Assembly (NCBI GenBank): GCA_022828595.1
Contig: JAKGHH010000002.1
Span: forward strand, 71,334,383-71,398,382
Direction of reading: 5' to 3'
Length of the DNA stretch: 64,000 bases
Source of the DNA: Nelumbo lutea
Lineage: Eukaryota > Streptophyta > Magnoliopsida > Proteales > Nelumbonaceae
A model generated the notes under the pieces. The model had not been told where the DNA came from, made no database searches, and was given only the letters and a program-made list of their open reading frames with translations. This document shows, one piece after another, positions 1 to 11,445 of this stretch; the first letter of the stretch is position 1, and every line of letters begins with the position of its first letter. The position numbers and the translations under genes were made by a program.

Positions 1-116
1 ACTTCTGATATACAATTTGTTGATCTCTTCACCAAAATAGTTTCAAATGTCAAGTTGGAGACAGATTTATGCAAATGAGGAATTACAAAAATCTTTTCCC
101 AACTTAAGGGCGAGTA
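1..116 (+). pseudogene. Ty1-copia polyprotein, extreme C-terminus
   Basis: The first bases translate, with stops, into the end of a copia RNase H/integrase polyprotein: a 'VDLFTK' block corresponds to the usual '(A)D(I/V)(L/F)TK' motif. It is followed by a purine-rich AACTTAAGGGCGAGTA at 101-116, which is the polypurine-tract position. The same arrangement recurs at 62.9 kb, where the tract is AACTTGAGGGGGAGTA. The upstream part lies outside the window. It is a dead remnant. Confidence 0.7.
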
Positions 117-467
117 TAAAAACACTGTATAGTAATTGTTTCTATGTAATCCATCATATGTTCATGCTATTTTTCATGTTCTTTATGCTTTTTTTGTTCA
201 GCATTATTATCTCTTGTTAGGAAACAAGGGTATATTTGTCTTGATAACTTATTATGAAAAACATATAAATGCTAATGATAGGGTGGTAATACCACAACTT
301 GCTACACCCCTTTTTCTCATTCTCTTCTCTTCTTTCTTCTCTTCTCCTCTTCTCTATTCTCTCCCACTCTTCACTTTTTTCTGGCCGATTTCTAATTAGC
401 ATGCATGTGGAATGTCAACATCTTCATACAAGTAGTAAAGAATTTGCATTTTCTTTAATAGTTTACA
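117..467 (+). mobile_element. copia LTR (about 350 bp)
   Basis: This segment lies between a polypurine-like tract (ending 116) and a sequence resembling the initiator-tRNA-Met primer binding site (468-479). It ends in ACA, and its pyrimidine-rich stretch at 308-375 resembles the one in the copia LTR at 62,894-63,127. The start is approximate because the expected TG is mutated. An LTR with 3' internal sequence on its left and 5' internal sequence on its right is unusual. Confidence 0.5.
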
Positions 468-479
468 TAGTATCAGAGT
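468..479 (+). other. putative tRNA-iMet primer binding site
   Basis: TAGTATCAGAGT directly follows the LTR end. It matches the plant copia primer-binding consensus TGGTATCAGAGC at 10 of 12 positions. Confidence 0.45.
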
Positions 480-1697
480 AGGTTGATAAAGCCCCATGGT
501 TGAGATCTATAAGGATTTCAATGTTCTGCTCCCACGCTTTCAATAGGTGGCAAAATATAGCCACCTATTGGGCCTTCTCTTTCATCTGATTCTTTTTCTA
601 GTTATTTTTTAGTTTAGTTTTACAATTAGTTATATTTTTCTTTCTCAACCACCTAACCAGTCTCAACAATAATCTCTTATATATTTTCTATCATCTTTCT
701 AACAAATTCAAATTTCACTCCCCTCATTGGTTGAAGTGACATTTTCTATAGAACCCTTATTCTATTGTTAGTGTTGAACCTCATTCGAGTTGACTGCATT
801 TGCCATTTCAAGCACTATGTCACCTCAATTTTTATTTTTTTGGATTCTTTATTTTCAATGTCAATAACTTCTTGCCCAAGTCAAAATCACCAATGATCCT
901 TGAACATCCACAATCAACAAAAGATGCATCTTAAATAGTACTGACCGTGTTGTTGGGTGCCACAACAGCTTATAGAGAATGATGTCTAACAAATTTCCTC
1001 TCCTAATCCATTCGAATCCAAGATCTCTTGGTAAGTGTCTTTCCTATAGAGAAATGGAATCACTATCAGAAAAATAAAATTAACTTTTTACAACTAAAAT
1101 AAAAGTCTTTTCCTCTTAAAAATAATGGCAATTCCTTTTTTCCCCGGTCATGAACTTCCCGTAGCTCACAATATGAGAGACTATAGGGCTTATCATCCTT
1201 GACTTAAGTGAATGGAAATCCTAACCATGAGGGACCCTCAATAACCACAACGTAGGGCCAATTTTTTTTGTCCTTGTGGGTCTCACACTAACATCAACTT
1301 CTTCCATTAAACCCTTAATGCTTTGAAAACGTCCTCTGAATGCACCTAAATAAGTATTTTACTATTAAATTACAGGCTAAAAGTATAGTTTTCAATTATA
1401 ATCAGGTTTTATTAGGTCAGATCCAATAGTTTCGATTAAGGTTTTAAAACCAATCCAGAAGAAAAACCACCTCGGGTCAACGGTTTAAACATCCAAATAT
1501 AGTTTAAACCATTAATTTAAATGTACAATGATATACAATAGCGTTATATTTGGAGATTAATTAGAGAAGAGATGATGATAAGAGAGTTGAGAAAGACGGA
1601 GAAAAAGACAGAATAAGAAAAGAGGAGTATGTGGCAACATTGGCGATGGAAACAGGAGTAGCAGACATTTTGCTCACTATCACCAATATGAGATCCC

Positions 1698-1732
<35 letters not shown>

Positions 1733-2742
1733 CTTCAATGTTTTAAAGATCGAGCTGGAACCGAAACTGCTTTGGCCACTGGTTTTCAAGTCAGTGGTTT
1801 GACTACCTGGTTTGAATGGATGGCCCATTCCAAATTAAAAAAAGGTTAAATAATTAAAATAAAAAATGACCAAAAGTCGTTGTTTGGATCAAATGGGTCA
1901 GCAGTTCAACCACCTAAGTTAACGGGTCACTAATCAAGTCAACGGTTTTGGCCAAATAACGGGTTAAGGGTGAAACGAAATCGGCTGCTTAGACAGTTCC
2001 CGTGCCAAACAGTCCAACCATCCAGGTCAACGACAATTCGAAAACATTACTCTCCTTGGCTCCCTCTGTGGTTATTGTAATTCTTAAAAAATATAAATAT
2101 TTTACATTAAACCATGAATCATTGTCTAAACCAATTGGTTTAGCCGTTAAACCATCTTCAACGGTTTTTTGCAAAAGAATGGGCCGAAGAGCAAATGGAA
2201 CTAAATAGATGACTAGTTTTCAGGTCAAGCAGTTCAACCGCCTGAATCAATGATGAATAAACCAATGTTCCAATCAGTAATTGGATTGATTCTACATTTG
2301 TTATTACATATTTACATAGCCTATAAGAGGCATGGTTCCAGAACTGGTTCTGCACATTTATCTATCGAATCTAGACTAGATCTAACCTAAACTGGACCAG
2401 ACCGAGCCAACCTATTGACAGCACTATTTGGAAATGATCTCCCATAATATTACAAGCATCTTAAGAGAAAGAAAGGAATAACACTAGGCTTATACATCTT
2501 TGTAATATATGCATGAACATGTTTTAATTTAATACTATAATCCAAACACATGATTTAGAACTAGACGCCAGACCCAATTCTGTTTGGTTTGTGGGTTCTA
2601 CAACGTCGACAGTCCTAACAAGATCTTTATTCGGTATGGTACAAACAATAAGGCTGGCTAGTAGAATCACTTGGCCTTCAAGCACCATGGCTTCAAGACC
2701 ATGTCATGAGATTGATTATCAATTATGCTCTTTATGTTATTT
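480..2742. other. AT-rich intergenic DNA
   Basis: No gene is recognisable. The stretch holds a perfect small hairpin at 541-570, a CT microsatellite at about 1698-1732, and from about 1,430 to 2,400 many copies of short words such as GGTTCAA, GTCAACGG and CCGGTT-like motifs. Such words are typical of decayed non-autonomous TIR elements, but I could not fix element ends. Confidence 0.5.
541..570. repeat. perfect 11-bp inverted repeat, 8-nt loop
   Basis: CAATAGGTGGC (541-551) and GCCACCTATTG (560-570) are exact reverse complements around the loop AAAATATA. Confidence 0.85.
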
Positions 2743-3294
2743 AAGTAAAAAACTCCCTTGGAGTTTCTAACCTTTGCTAAAAGCCTTCCCTAAAGTTTGG
2801 TGATTGCAATTACCTCCCCTGAACATTTTAATACAATTGCAAATACACCCCTTCTGTTAGAATCATGTAACAAAAGGTATGAAAATGTCTAAAATACCCA
2901 TGTAGTTACTTTTGACCAAAACGTTTATTTTCCAAATTTTATCTTCATATCAATCGCTACTCCAAATACCTCCAACCTCTTTTCTAATATTGATTTATTT
3001 TCCAAATTTACTCTTCATATCAATTACTCAAAGGGAAAGCTACAACTTTAAATTCTCTTTTTTTTTGTTGTTCATAAAGTTTGTATTGTTTTTTTTTTTT
3101 TTTGTAAAACCAGTCTTTGTAGTAATTGCATGGATATTTTAGTCATTTTGTGTTTGTTGTTAGAGTCTTCTAACAGAAGGGGGGCTACTTACAACTATGT
3201 TAAAAAGTTCAAGGGAGGTGATTGTGATTGCCAAACTTTAGGAGAGATTTCTACTATGATTAGAAACTCTAGGGGAGGTTTCAGAAATTTACTC
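2743..3294. mobile_element. foldback / MULE-like non-autonomous element
   Basis: About 160 bp at the left (2743-2905) matches the reverse complement of about 155 bp at the right (3139-3294). Shared words include GAGTTTCTAA, TAAAGTTTGG, CACCTCCC-type runs and CTTCTGTTAGA. The roughly 230 bp centre is T-rich with no coding potential. Long TIRs around a short unrelated core suggest a Mutator-like MITE or foldback element. I could not read a convincing 9-bp target duplication, so the superfamily is inference. Confidence 0.7.
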
Positions 3295-3670
3295 TTTTTT
3301 ATGAAAAAACGATGCAAACCAAGATGTGTGTCTTATGAAATATCATAAGAAAATTGTTTCTTCAATTTCTTAATCATGTCCTGAATTAGAAAAAAAAAAT
3401 GGTCTTTCAAGACCTTGAACCCATTAGGCATGTAAATAGTATTTGAAAATTTTATATTCGACATAATCAGATCAAACTCAGATAGTTCAAATTGGATATT
3501 CAATCAAATTTGAATGTATATATATAACATTAAACTTTACACATTCCCCCTCCCAAAATCCCACCTAACTCGGCTCTCCCTCTCCTCTTTATTTTTCGAT
3601 TTGTATTAAGATTTCTAAACTATAACCTTATGGCCACCACCTAGCCCAAGCAACCACCAAATTAGTCGCC

Positions 3671-4017
3671 TAGGGGTGCAAATTGAGCCAAGCCCAAACC
3701 TAAAATTTGGGCTTAAGGCCCGAGTTCAAGGTCAAGCCCAATCTTCCCAACCTGAGCCTAGCCCAAATTGTAATTTGATGCACTCGAGTTGGGCTTGGGC
3801 CTGGGTTGTGCTCAAGTTGGTCAATGAACCCATCCTAAAATTATACAATTATAAAATGCATTTATGTAAATGTATGTATACATCTAGTAGGCTCGAACTT
3901 AGCTTGTTTAATAATCGAGACATTGAATTGGGCTCGAACTCGAGCTCGAGCTCGGTTGAAACCGAGCCGAGCTGAGCTCGAGCAGCTCGTAAAAAGCTCG
4001 ACTCGTTGCCACCCCTA
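3671..4017. mobile_element. hAT-type MITE (TAGGGGTGCAA ends)
   Basis: It begins TAGGGGTGCAA and ends TTGCCACCCCTA, inverted copies of each other with one indel. The inside is rich in GGGCTTGGGC, CTCGAGCTCGAG and related words, as in hAT-type miniature elements with TAGGG ends. Flanking 8-bp duplications are not preserved. Confidence 0.6.
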
Positions 4018-5289
4018 TCCACCACGGCACCATCTCCAACGTGACTCTCTAATCTCCATCTCCCCTGCCTCTCTTGCCCTCTTGGTCTAAAGTCTAATCC
4101 CACCACCGTCACCTATCACTACCATTGTTTGGAATCAAAAGGACATAGGACACCATCAAGATTCAAGATGCAAGGTTCATTTTGATCTAGTGGGTGAAGG
4201 AAAGTTCTATCAGGGCTTTGAGGTAAGGACTCTATATCATATCATAATTTTTTAAGAACCCTTATGACCTCTTTTTTTCTTTTTACATGTTTAGATTTTG
4301 ATTTTTGTCTTTGCCATGGTTTACCATCTTTGCTAGATTACCATTTTTTTAATCAACTAAATTCGAATCAAAATGAATATTCAACTGAGTAGTCGAAATT
4401 GAACTCAAACCTAAGTTTTAAATATCCAACAAATATCGAATTGAAACGAATATTCAACTTGGTAATCAAAAGTGAATTTGAACTTAAGTTTTAAATATCC
4501 ATCAGTTATTGAATCGAATTTGAATATCATGAATCATAATCAAATCTAACTTGATTTGGTTTGAAATCGATCCGTTTATAAGCCTACTTCCAATCGAAGG
4601 TGTCTTCACCTACCATCAAAGATACCTATTTTTTTATTACTAGTTTATTAGGTTCCTAGGTTCCACATGGCCCCACCTTTGATTCAATGGTCAACTCTGC
4701 ATTTGCTTTAATAAAATACTACTCTATAAACTAAGATAGCGCTTTGTTGACAACTAAATTAGCATGTGTTTGGAACCTTAGACATTTATTGAATAAACGT
4801 TGTCACATAGACATCACTTCAGCATTTCACCCATTATGCGAATCTATACACATTGCAAAAGTAGACTTTGGTTTATGTGCACGTCTACCATTAGGGGGAA
4901 TCTTCACTTTAACACTTCCCTCGAGTAGGCATTTACTCACTGTTTTGTTGATGTGACGTCAAATAATGCCTAAGTGTCACTATACAAGTTCATCATTGCT
5001 TTTCTGAACATATCAAGTACAAAACATGTAATCAACAAACATCCACAGTTCCAAACACATACCTTATTGTTTCAGTCTTGTACTTGCAACCTCCGGGCGG
5101 GCCTTCAATGGCAGCACTAAACAAATTAAACTCACAATCGCATAAAAAGAATTCATAGTAAACAGTCAAACATTACTCTAAATTCTAAAAGCTAGTCTCT
5201 GCTTCTCAAATCCCAATGCATTAACATAAACTCTCACCCATACAGGGACGCCTCATTCAGTCGAGCATCCTTTTCTCCTCCACGCCGGT
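4018..5289. other. AT-rich intergenic DNA
   Basis: No supported gene. Between 4,370 and 4,560 there are two degenerate direct copies of a segment of about 80 bp built from AATATTCAACT, GTAATC/GTAGTC and TTTTAAATATCCA words. The rest looks like unique AT-rich sequence. Confidence 0.4.
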
Positions 5290-5660
5290 ATGGCCAGTTC
5301 ACCGGCAAAGCTTTTGGCAGCATTGCTATTTACGTTTTACCTCCTTGATGGGTTTCCGGCGGGGAGCTACAGCTCGCTTAATTCCGGTATGCTCTTCCCT
5401 CCATTTCAAGGTGTAAATCCCTAGTTAGATTTCCTCAGCTGGGATCATGTTTTCAGTTCTTTTCAATTGGGATACTTGTTATGTTTCATTTCGTTTCTCA
5501 GTTGAATGTGGTTTACCCGTTTGCTCACTTGAAAAGTGATGAGAAGAGTTTGGAGTGGATTTCAGGGTGCCATGACGGATCAAGGAAGGAGATCCCAGGC
5601 AAGAAAGGTCACCTCGGCTGTGCAAACAGTTGGAAACTTGGAATGTTCATGAAAGGATAG
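5290..5660 (+). CDS. candidate small secreted protein, two exons
   Basis: Exon 1 (5290-5386) starts at ATG and encodes 32 residues with a clear signal peptide: a positive lysine, then a hydrophobic core rich in L, A and F, then a small-residue cleavage region around residues 25-29. A canonical donor (G|GTATGC) and acceptor (TTCAG|GG) define a 179-bp phase-1 intron (5387-5565). Exon 2 continues in frame with a basic, Cys-containing stretch (two Cys) to TAG at 5658, giving 63 aa. The same frame stays open after this TAG for 66 more codons, to TAG at 5859-5861. That extension is Pro-rich and contains a 'FPPPPIPRWF' run, so the first stop may be a nonsense mutation in a protein of about 130 aa. 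I do not recognise the family. It may be a pseudogene. Confidence 0.35.
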
Positions 5661-5861
5661 CGGCGGTCTGGCATCAGGGCTACAGCACCACCCACGCCAG
5701 TTCACAATGTTGCAACCCGTTCTGGTATTCATTTCCCTCCGCCACCCATTCCTCGTTGGTTTGCCATGGATTTCGGTTTAGGAACATGCGACTTCATTTA
5801 TCCGTTCAGCTATCAAAAGACCAGACATTCCTCTTCTAGCGCGAGTCTGTTAACACTCTAG

Positions 5862-7870
5862 TTAAAACTTGGATAAGGTTCCTCCTTTATAAATGAATAA
5901 ACTGGTTTCAACTTCAAGGATGGCAATACAGTCGCCACATCAAGTGAAATGTCAGATTCTACCGCTCTAGGACAACATTACTTTTAATTGAGTTGATACT
6001 ATCGATCAGACACATTTTCCCTTTTTGATGAGTAGATGGAATTGGACAAGTGTTCCTATTGATTTTAGTTATGGCTACACAAGAGATAATAGAGGTTTGG
6101 GGTGGTGACCATCTAATATTCAGGCCTCAATATGGAGATCTAAATTAAAGCTGCACATACAACGAACCTGCCTTCGATTTCACTTTTTGTTCCTTCACTT
6201 CTAAATTGAGATAGATAATAAAGCAATGATAAAGAGTAAGCTAATAACACTCTTGAAAGCAGGCCTCAATGGTGAAAAGCTCAGGTACAGAGACGACTTC
6301 CCAAATTCACAAGGTAATAGCAAACTAATACCCCTTGTTAGGCCTCGTATAAATCAGAGTTAACACAGATTTTACAAGGGAAATTTATTGAATTCCAAGG
6401 AGAGACGACTTCCCAAATTCACAAGGTTTTGCTTCCCTTCATAAACATGCTATACGAAAAACATTCATGTCAGTTAGAAGCCCTAAATTTACAAGAAATT
6501 AATGATTGTGCTTTGACACAAAAAAAGACCACACCAACAGAACTTTGTTTTGAAAAACAAAATCATGCATGTTGGTGAAGATCCCCTAAGCTGAATTAGA
6601 AATTTCCCTGACCATTTTCCTTAACTTGCATCAAACATGCACTCACATAACCACAAAGAAAAAGAAACATACAGATAACCATCACATGATCATGTGCTCT
6701 CAGAATGCCACTCACTGACAGAAGAAGATTAATTGACCACAACAAAAATGGGTCTAAGCAACAAGTAACAAGATGATTACTTGGAAAATTGTCTTCCTAT
6801 GATATGTGATATCTTCTCAGAAACATGGTTCTTGAGTCCTACAAACGAAGCTTTCTAGGACATGCTTTTTGGACGGTTTTTGAGTTGAATGAGTAATTCA
6901 CTAACTGTAAACCAGTAACACAGCAAGCTTTCGGATTGTTTTTATGCCATCAGAATCTGACAGCACTACACTAAACAGCCCCACCAGCAACTCACCCTAT
7001 ACACCAATAGCTTTTGATAAACCAATGGTTTCAGACTTTCGATCAGAAAGAACCTAGGGCAACTGTAAAAATAGGAAATGGAATTAATCAACTTTGACTG
7101 TAATCCTCCAAATAAGTTAGGATATGCCCCTCAATAGCAGGCTATATACAAGGGCGTTGGATAATAAGGTCCCAATATATTAAATTACACCCGAATTTCA
7201 CAACCACCAAATCCTGTGAATGTCATAACCAAACAAACCAGTTCTGTCTCAACAAATCATTTGTTCTTGCTCTCATACACTTCAATTCAGTGAACAAACC
7301 CCAACACTGAAATAAAAGAAAAAGGGGTTGGGCTCAGATCAGAAGACAAGCAAGCAAGCACAACTTTCACATATCAAGGACACAAACCAATTAAGACTAT
7401 TAAATAAGAGTCCATCCCAATGCAGATACAAGAAACAACAAAGCTTAAACAATATTAAAATCTAAATACACTGTTTAACCTCTCGCAGCAATATTAGGAA
7501 TCACATCCAATCCGCATTATATCATAAGAATAGAAAAAGATCAATGCAAATCCAGTAACCAATTAATTTCTCCCAACAATTAACTAAACGAAATTCCACC
7601 CGTTATCGTGTGTGTCAAATTCACACAAAACGAAATTCAAGATAAATGGCAATTGCTCCATTTTCAATGCAATCAAAACATCAAATATCTGCAATTAAAC
7701 AACCAAAACGTCGTCCTTTTCAATGTCCAAAATTAAACCCATATTCTTCTTCATCTTAGAAACAAAATTAAATGGACCCAACTACAATAACAGTAACAAC
7801 TATCAAAAAAAGGGAACCGAAAAGAGGGGACCTAGCTTTCTTCCCATTCAACTCACTAACGCTCAACAGT
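5862..7870. other. intergenic; 3' flank of RPS17
   Basis: No gene is supported. A direct repeat of 27 bp (beginning AGAGACGACTTCCCAAATTC) occurs at 6289-6315 and 6401-6427. The last few hundred bases before 7871 should contain the RPS17 3' UTR, which is on the minus strand. No standard AATAAA signal stands out there. Confidence 0.5.
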
Positions 7871-8305
7871 TCAGTATCGCCGAGGACCTCCTCCAGGGGC
7901 ACCGGACCTAGCGAATGCCGAGGAAGGAGCGAGAGCTGGTTCGGCCTGCTTGACGACGCCGGGAAGATCAGCCATTCCGAGAGCAGCAAGCATGTCGATG
8001 GTCTCCTTGTCGACCTCGATGAGATCCGTCTTGATGGCGGACTCATCAGGAACGAAGTCCATACGACGCTCGCGCTCCTCTTCTTGGAGTTTCAACGAGA
8101 TCCCACGAACCGGGCCTCTCTGGATTCGCTTCATGAGGTGGGTAGAGAAGCCGGCGATCTTGTTGCGGAGACGCTTGGAGGGAATGATGGCGACCTCCTC
8201 CACGATCTTCTTGTTGGTGTGGAAATCCAGGGTCATCCGAGAGTAGTACCTCTCAATCAGCTGCCGCGAAGACTTCTTCACGGTCTTGGTGCGAACTCGA
8301 CCCAT
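7871..8305 (-). CDS. RPS17: 40S ribosomal protein S17 (eS17)
   Basis: An uninterrupted 144-aa frame matches cytosolic ribosomal protein eS17 throughout: the N-terminus [10 protein letters not shown], the central '[16 protein letters not shown]' and '[19 protein letters not shown]' blocks, and a conserved acidic region before a variable Ala/Gly/Pro-rich tail ending in RRY. The length agrees with plant eS17 (about 140 aa). The protein is part of the small cytosolic ribosomal subunit. The start is the only sensible one, in the context GTCGCCATGG. The coding region has no intron and no lesion, so the gene is probably functional. A TATA box and telo-box lie 105-130 bp upstream. A LINE has been inserted about 210 bp upstream of the ATG, and a decayed copy of the gene's 5' end lies at 16.7 kb. 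Confidence 0.97.
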   Translation of the reverse strand: MGRVRTKTVKKSSRQLIERYYSRMTLDFHTNKKIVEEVAIIPSKRLRNKIAGFSTHLMKRIQRGPVRGISLKLQEEERERRMDFVPDESAIKTDLIEVDKETIDMLAALGMADLPGVVKQAEPALAPSSAFARSGAPGGGPRRY

Positions 8306-8409
8306 GGCGACTTCTGAGGGAGAGCTGGCTTACCTGCAACCTGCGAAGAAAACAAAGAGATAGAGCAGAGAACGAGAGGGGTTGCACAGGATGAAAGGGT
8401 TTTTAGTAC

Positions 8410-8433
8410 TAGGGTTTCGTCTGCCCTATATAA
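8410..8433 (-). promoter_or_regulatory. RPS17 core promoter: TATA box and telo-box
   Basis: On the minus strand a TATA box (TTATATAG, around 8426-8433) precedes an AAACCCTA telo-box (8410-8417). Telo-boxes near the start site are established features of plant ribosomal-protein and other translation genes. Initiation would be expected near 8,395-8,405, leaving about 95 nt of 5' leader rich in CT. Confidence 0.75.
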
Positions 8434-8512
8434 GAGAGCACACAATTTCACATTCCCTTGTTACCCTCAACTTTTTGTGTTATTGACAAAACAACCGTCT
8501 CCAATCCAAAGG

Positions 8513-11301
8513 CCCAGGTTTCTCTATGAACTACGAAGGAAGGATTTGAAAGCGGGCTCAATGTTCTTTTATTTAAAAAATTTTGGCCCATCATAGTTAT
8601 TCTATTTGTAATTGTAATATTATTTCACTTAGGAAAAATGAATAGAATTTTAAATAAAACATTTATCACTCTCATCCCTAGGTGTGGGAACGGACTCGAT
8701 TAACAAGTTTATACCTTTAAGCCTTTGTAATTTTCTCTATAAAATCATCGCTATGATTCCAGTTGATAGAGTTTAAGCCCTTCTTGGACAGACATCATTT
8801 TCCTTTTCTAAAGTTCCTTCATCCCAAGTAGGCAAATCACTAACAATGTTCTAATTACCCATGAAATTCTCCATTCAATGAAGAATAAGAAAGGTAAGAT
8901 AGGGGTTATGGCTTGCAAAATTGATATGGAGAAAGTGTATGATAGACTTGATTAGAGTTTTATTGAGGGTATACTTAGGAGATATGATTTCCACCCCAAA
9001 TGGATTGGTTGGGTGTTGAAATGTATTAAGTCAGTTTCATACCAGATCCTTATTAATGGTGTTCCTTCCAAGGAACTCATACCCTCTCGAGGAATTAGAC
9101 AAAGAGACCCACTCTCTCCTTATCTTTTTGTGCTTTGTGTTGAAGCATTAACAAGGAATCTACAGGAAGTCTCCCATAATCATGGGAAACTTATTGGATG
9201 TAAAGCCTCGAGATATGGCCCGTGCATTCCAATTCTTCAATTTTCAAATGATTGTCTTATATTTGCAATGGCCAACATTCAAACTTGCTTGACTATCAAA
9301 GATATTTTGGATAAATTTGCAAAGGCCTTTATCTAGGTTCCCAACTTCAGTAAGTTGAACATCATCATATCAGAGAATATTTATCCAAGATTACAAAAAA
9401 ATTGTAAAGAATTTTGAATATTCCGCTAGGCAATAAAACTGATCTTTATTTAGGAGTGTCAGTCTCCTCTAACAGGTACTGTAAGAAGACCTTTAACTTT
9501 CTAAATGAGAAGATCGAGAAAAGACTTGCTGGGTGGAAAAGAAACACTTTGTCTCTTGTAGGAAAGATCACGCTCCCCAAGTCCTCGACAAGTATGATCC
9601 CCTAATATATCATGCAAGCCTTCAAAATTCCCAAAAATACCATAGAGGAGATGGACAGGAAGCAAAGAGAGTTTCTTTGGAAAAGTAATAACGATAGAAA
9701 ACCTATACATTTGGTTAACAAAGTCTGTACTTTAAAACAATTGGGAGGAATGCGACTAAGGAATCTTTGGTGGACTAACCAATCTAACTTGGCCAAACTT
9801 GGATGGAGAATTTTGAATGAAAAGGATAATCTCTAGGTCTAGGTTGTAAAATAAAAATACCTAAGGATGAAGGATTTTTGGGACCTAGACATCAAGAAGG
9901 GTTATTCATGGGCATGGAAAGGCATTATTTCATCAAGAAACCTTATTAAATGTGGTATTGGTGTTGTTATCATTGGCAATGGTAACACAACCATATTCTG
10001 GTTGGATAACTGGGTTGATGGGGGACCCCTTGTTAATGAGGTAAATAAAGATACCATTACTGATATTAATCTCAAAGTTAGTGAGGCAATTAACAAGGAA
10101 AAACTCACATGGGATAAAGCAAAAATCTATAGTTTGGTCCCTATTTCTGCTTGGAATAAAATTAAGGCAATTTTTATCCCGTCTAGTGAGACTAGAAACA
10201 AACAAATTTGGAGACCCAACCTGAATGACAATTTTTTCCATTAAATCAGCCTACAATGAAGCTTGCATTATGAATGGCAATAACCTCGAAAATTGGAATG
10301 GTTCCAAAAAAGTGTAGGGTATGAAAGCCCCTCGTAAGTACACATATTTCTTATTCTTGCTTCTCAATCTAAAGCTGCCACTAAAAAATTGCTAATTTTG
10401 AGAGGGTTGAATATTGATGGTTCCTATGTGATGTGTGGTGAGGAAGAAGACACATACCACATTTTTATAAATTTCCCTTTTGCTAAACAAGTATGGAATA
10501 TTGCTAAAGACTCCCTCCGGATTTCTAATGACTTCAACGACAATATTTGTGATTGGTGGAATCACATCTTAAGTAATAATGGAATGGATCCAGGTGGCTC
10601 CTATAAAAAGGAGAAATTTGTACTTCTCTTACAACTTTGGAAGAATCACAAAATATGTGTTTTCAAAAATAGGAGTTTGCCTCCCTCTATTATCATTGAA
10701 AGGGCTTATAATACATTTTTGAAGATCCATGAGGTGAATGATGGAAATCAAAGTAGTTTGAGAAAGAAGAAAGTTATTCCTGTTAGATGGAATAGTCATG
10801 ATTTTGAGGCTACTAAAATTAATTTAGCTACAATGATTGTAGTTTTCCCTAGCTTGTAAGCCTTGAAATCCAAAATATGATCCAGGTGATCCCTAGCAAA
10901 ACAAACAACTAAGCAGCCCCAACTAATACATGAGGTTGCGTGGGAGGCCCACAATCTTAGCCTTAACTTTCCTAACAGGTTCATCATCATCAAAGGAGAT
11001 TCGAAGCTAGTTATTGACAGTTTGAAAAGGATTTCCAGCCCCCCGTGGAGAGTGTGTCCAATTATTAAAGAGTGCATCGCTTTAAAGGAGAGACTAGAGG
11101 GAACTATTAAGTATCAACACATCTATAGAGAAGGAAATATTGTTGCAGACTAGAAATCTAGCCATATACACACCAACGAAACATCTTTCAGCTCCATTCC
11201 TAGGCCTCTAAGTGTAATTGCTTGTTTTGATTTCTGGGGACATGCTACCTCTCGTTTTGTGTAGCCCCTTTCTAGTTCTATAAAAAATTAAAAAAAAAAG
11301 G
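8513..11301 (+). mobile_element. 5'-truncated LINE inserted upstream of RPS17
   Basis: About 2.8 kb of L1-type plant LINE, broken by stops and frameshifts. Reverse transcriptase begins near 8,655: the fingers/palm blocks are followed by 'GIRQRDPLSPYLF' at about 9,090, the catalytic box is degraded to 'FSNDCLIFA' at about 9,245, and thumb sequences follow. The zinc-knuckle region is near 10,430 and RNase H is at about 10,920-11,160. It ends in an A-rich tail (11,281-11,300). The 7-bp CCAAAGG is found on both sides (8506-8512 and 11302-11308). Comparison with the duplicate at 16.98 kb, which lacks the insert, supports both boundaries. Confidence 0.8.
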
Positions 11302-11445
11302 CCAAAGGGCTGCACATGTCCTAGGCCTGGTATGAAAATGATATATGTATTCGATAAAAATTGAAGAGGCCCAAACCATGGCCTTCATGCCCAAATGAAT
11401 AACCCTATTGTTCTTCTTAAGCCCTAAAAATGAAGGTAACATGGG
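11302..11445 (-). repeat. displaced distal RPS17 promoter segment
   Basis: This segment aligns with 16,977-17,165, directly continuing the alignment of the RPS17 proximal promoter (to 8512) with the copy at 16.7 kb. It was therefore next to RPS17 before the LINE arrived. It contains GGCCCA at 11368-11373, which reads TGGGCC on the gene strand, the site II motif commonly found in plant ribosomal-protein promoters. Confidence 0.65.

Noticed and set aside
1631..1849. Frames containing Leu-Ser or Arg-Glu repeats (also near 18,464-18,721 and 63,617)
   Set aside because: They are translations of CT/GA microsatellites.
5060..5130. Possible minus-strand exon ending in a GTATGTG donor
   Set aside because: No convincing acceptor, phase partner or recognised family. 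A single donor-like site is not enough.
7768..8317. Open frames of 92, 98 and 181 codons overlapping RPS17 in other frames
   Set aside because: They are shadows of the conserved, correctly framed S17 coding sequence and resemble no protein.
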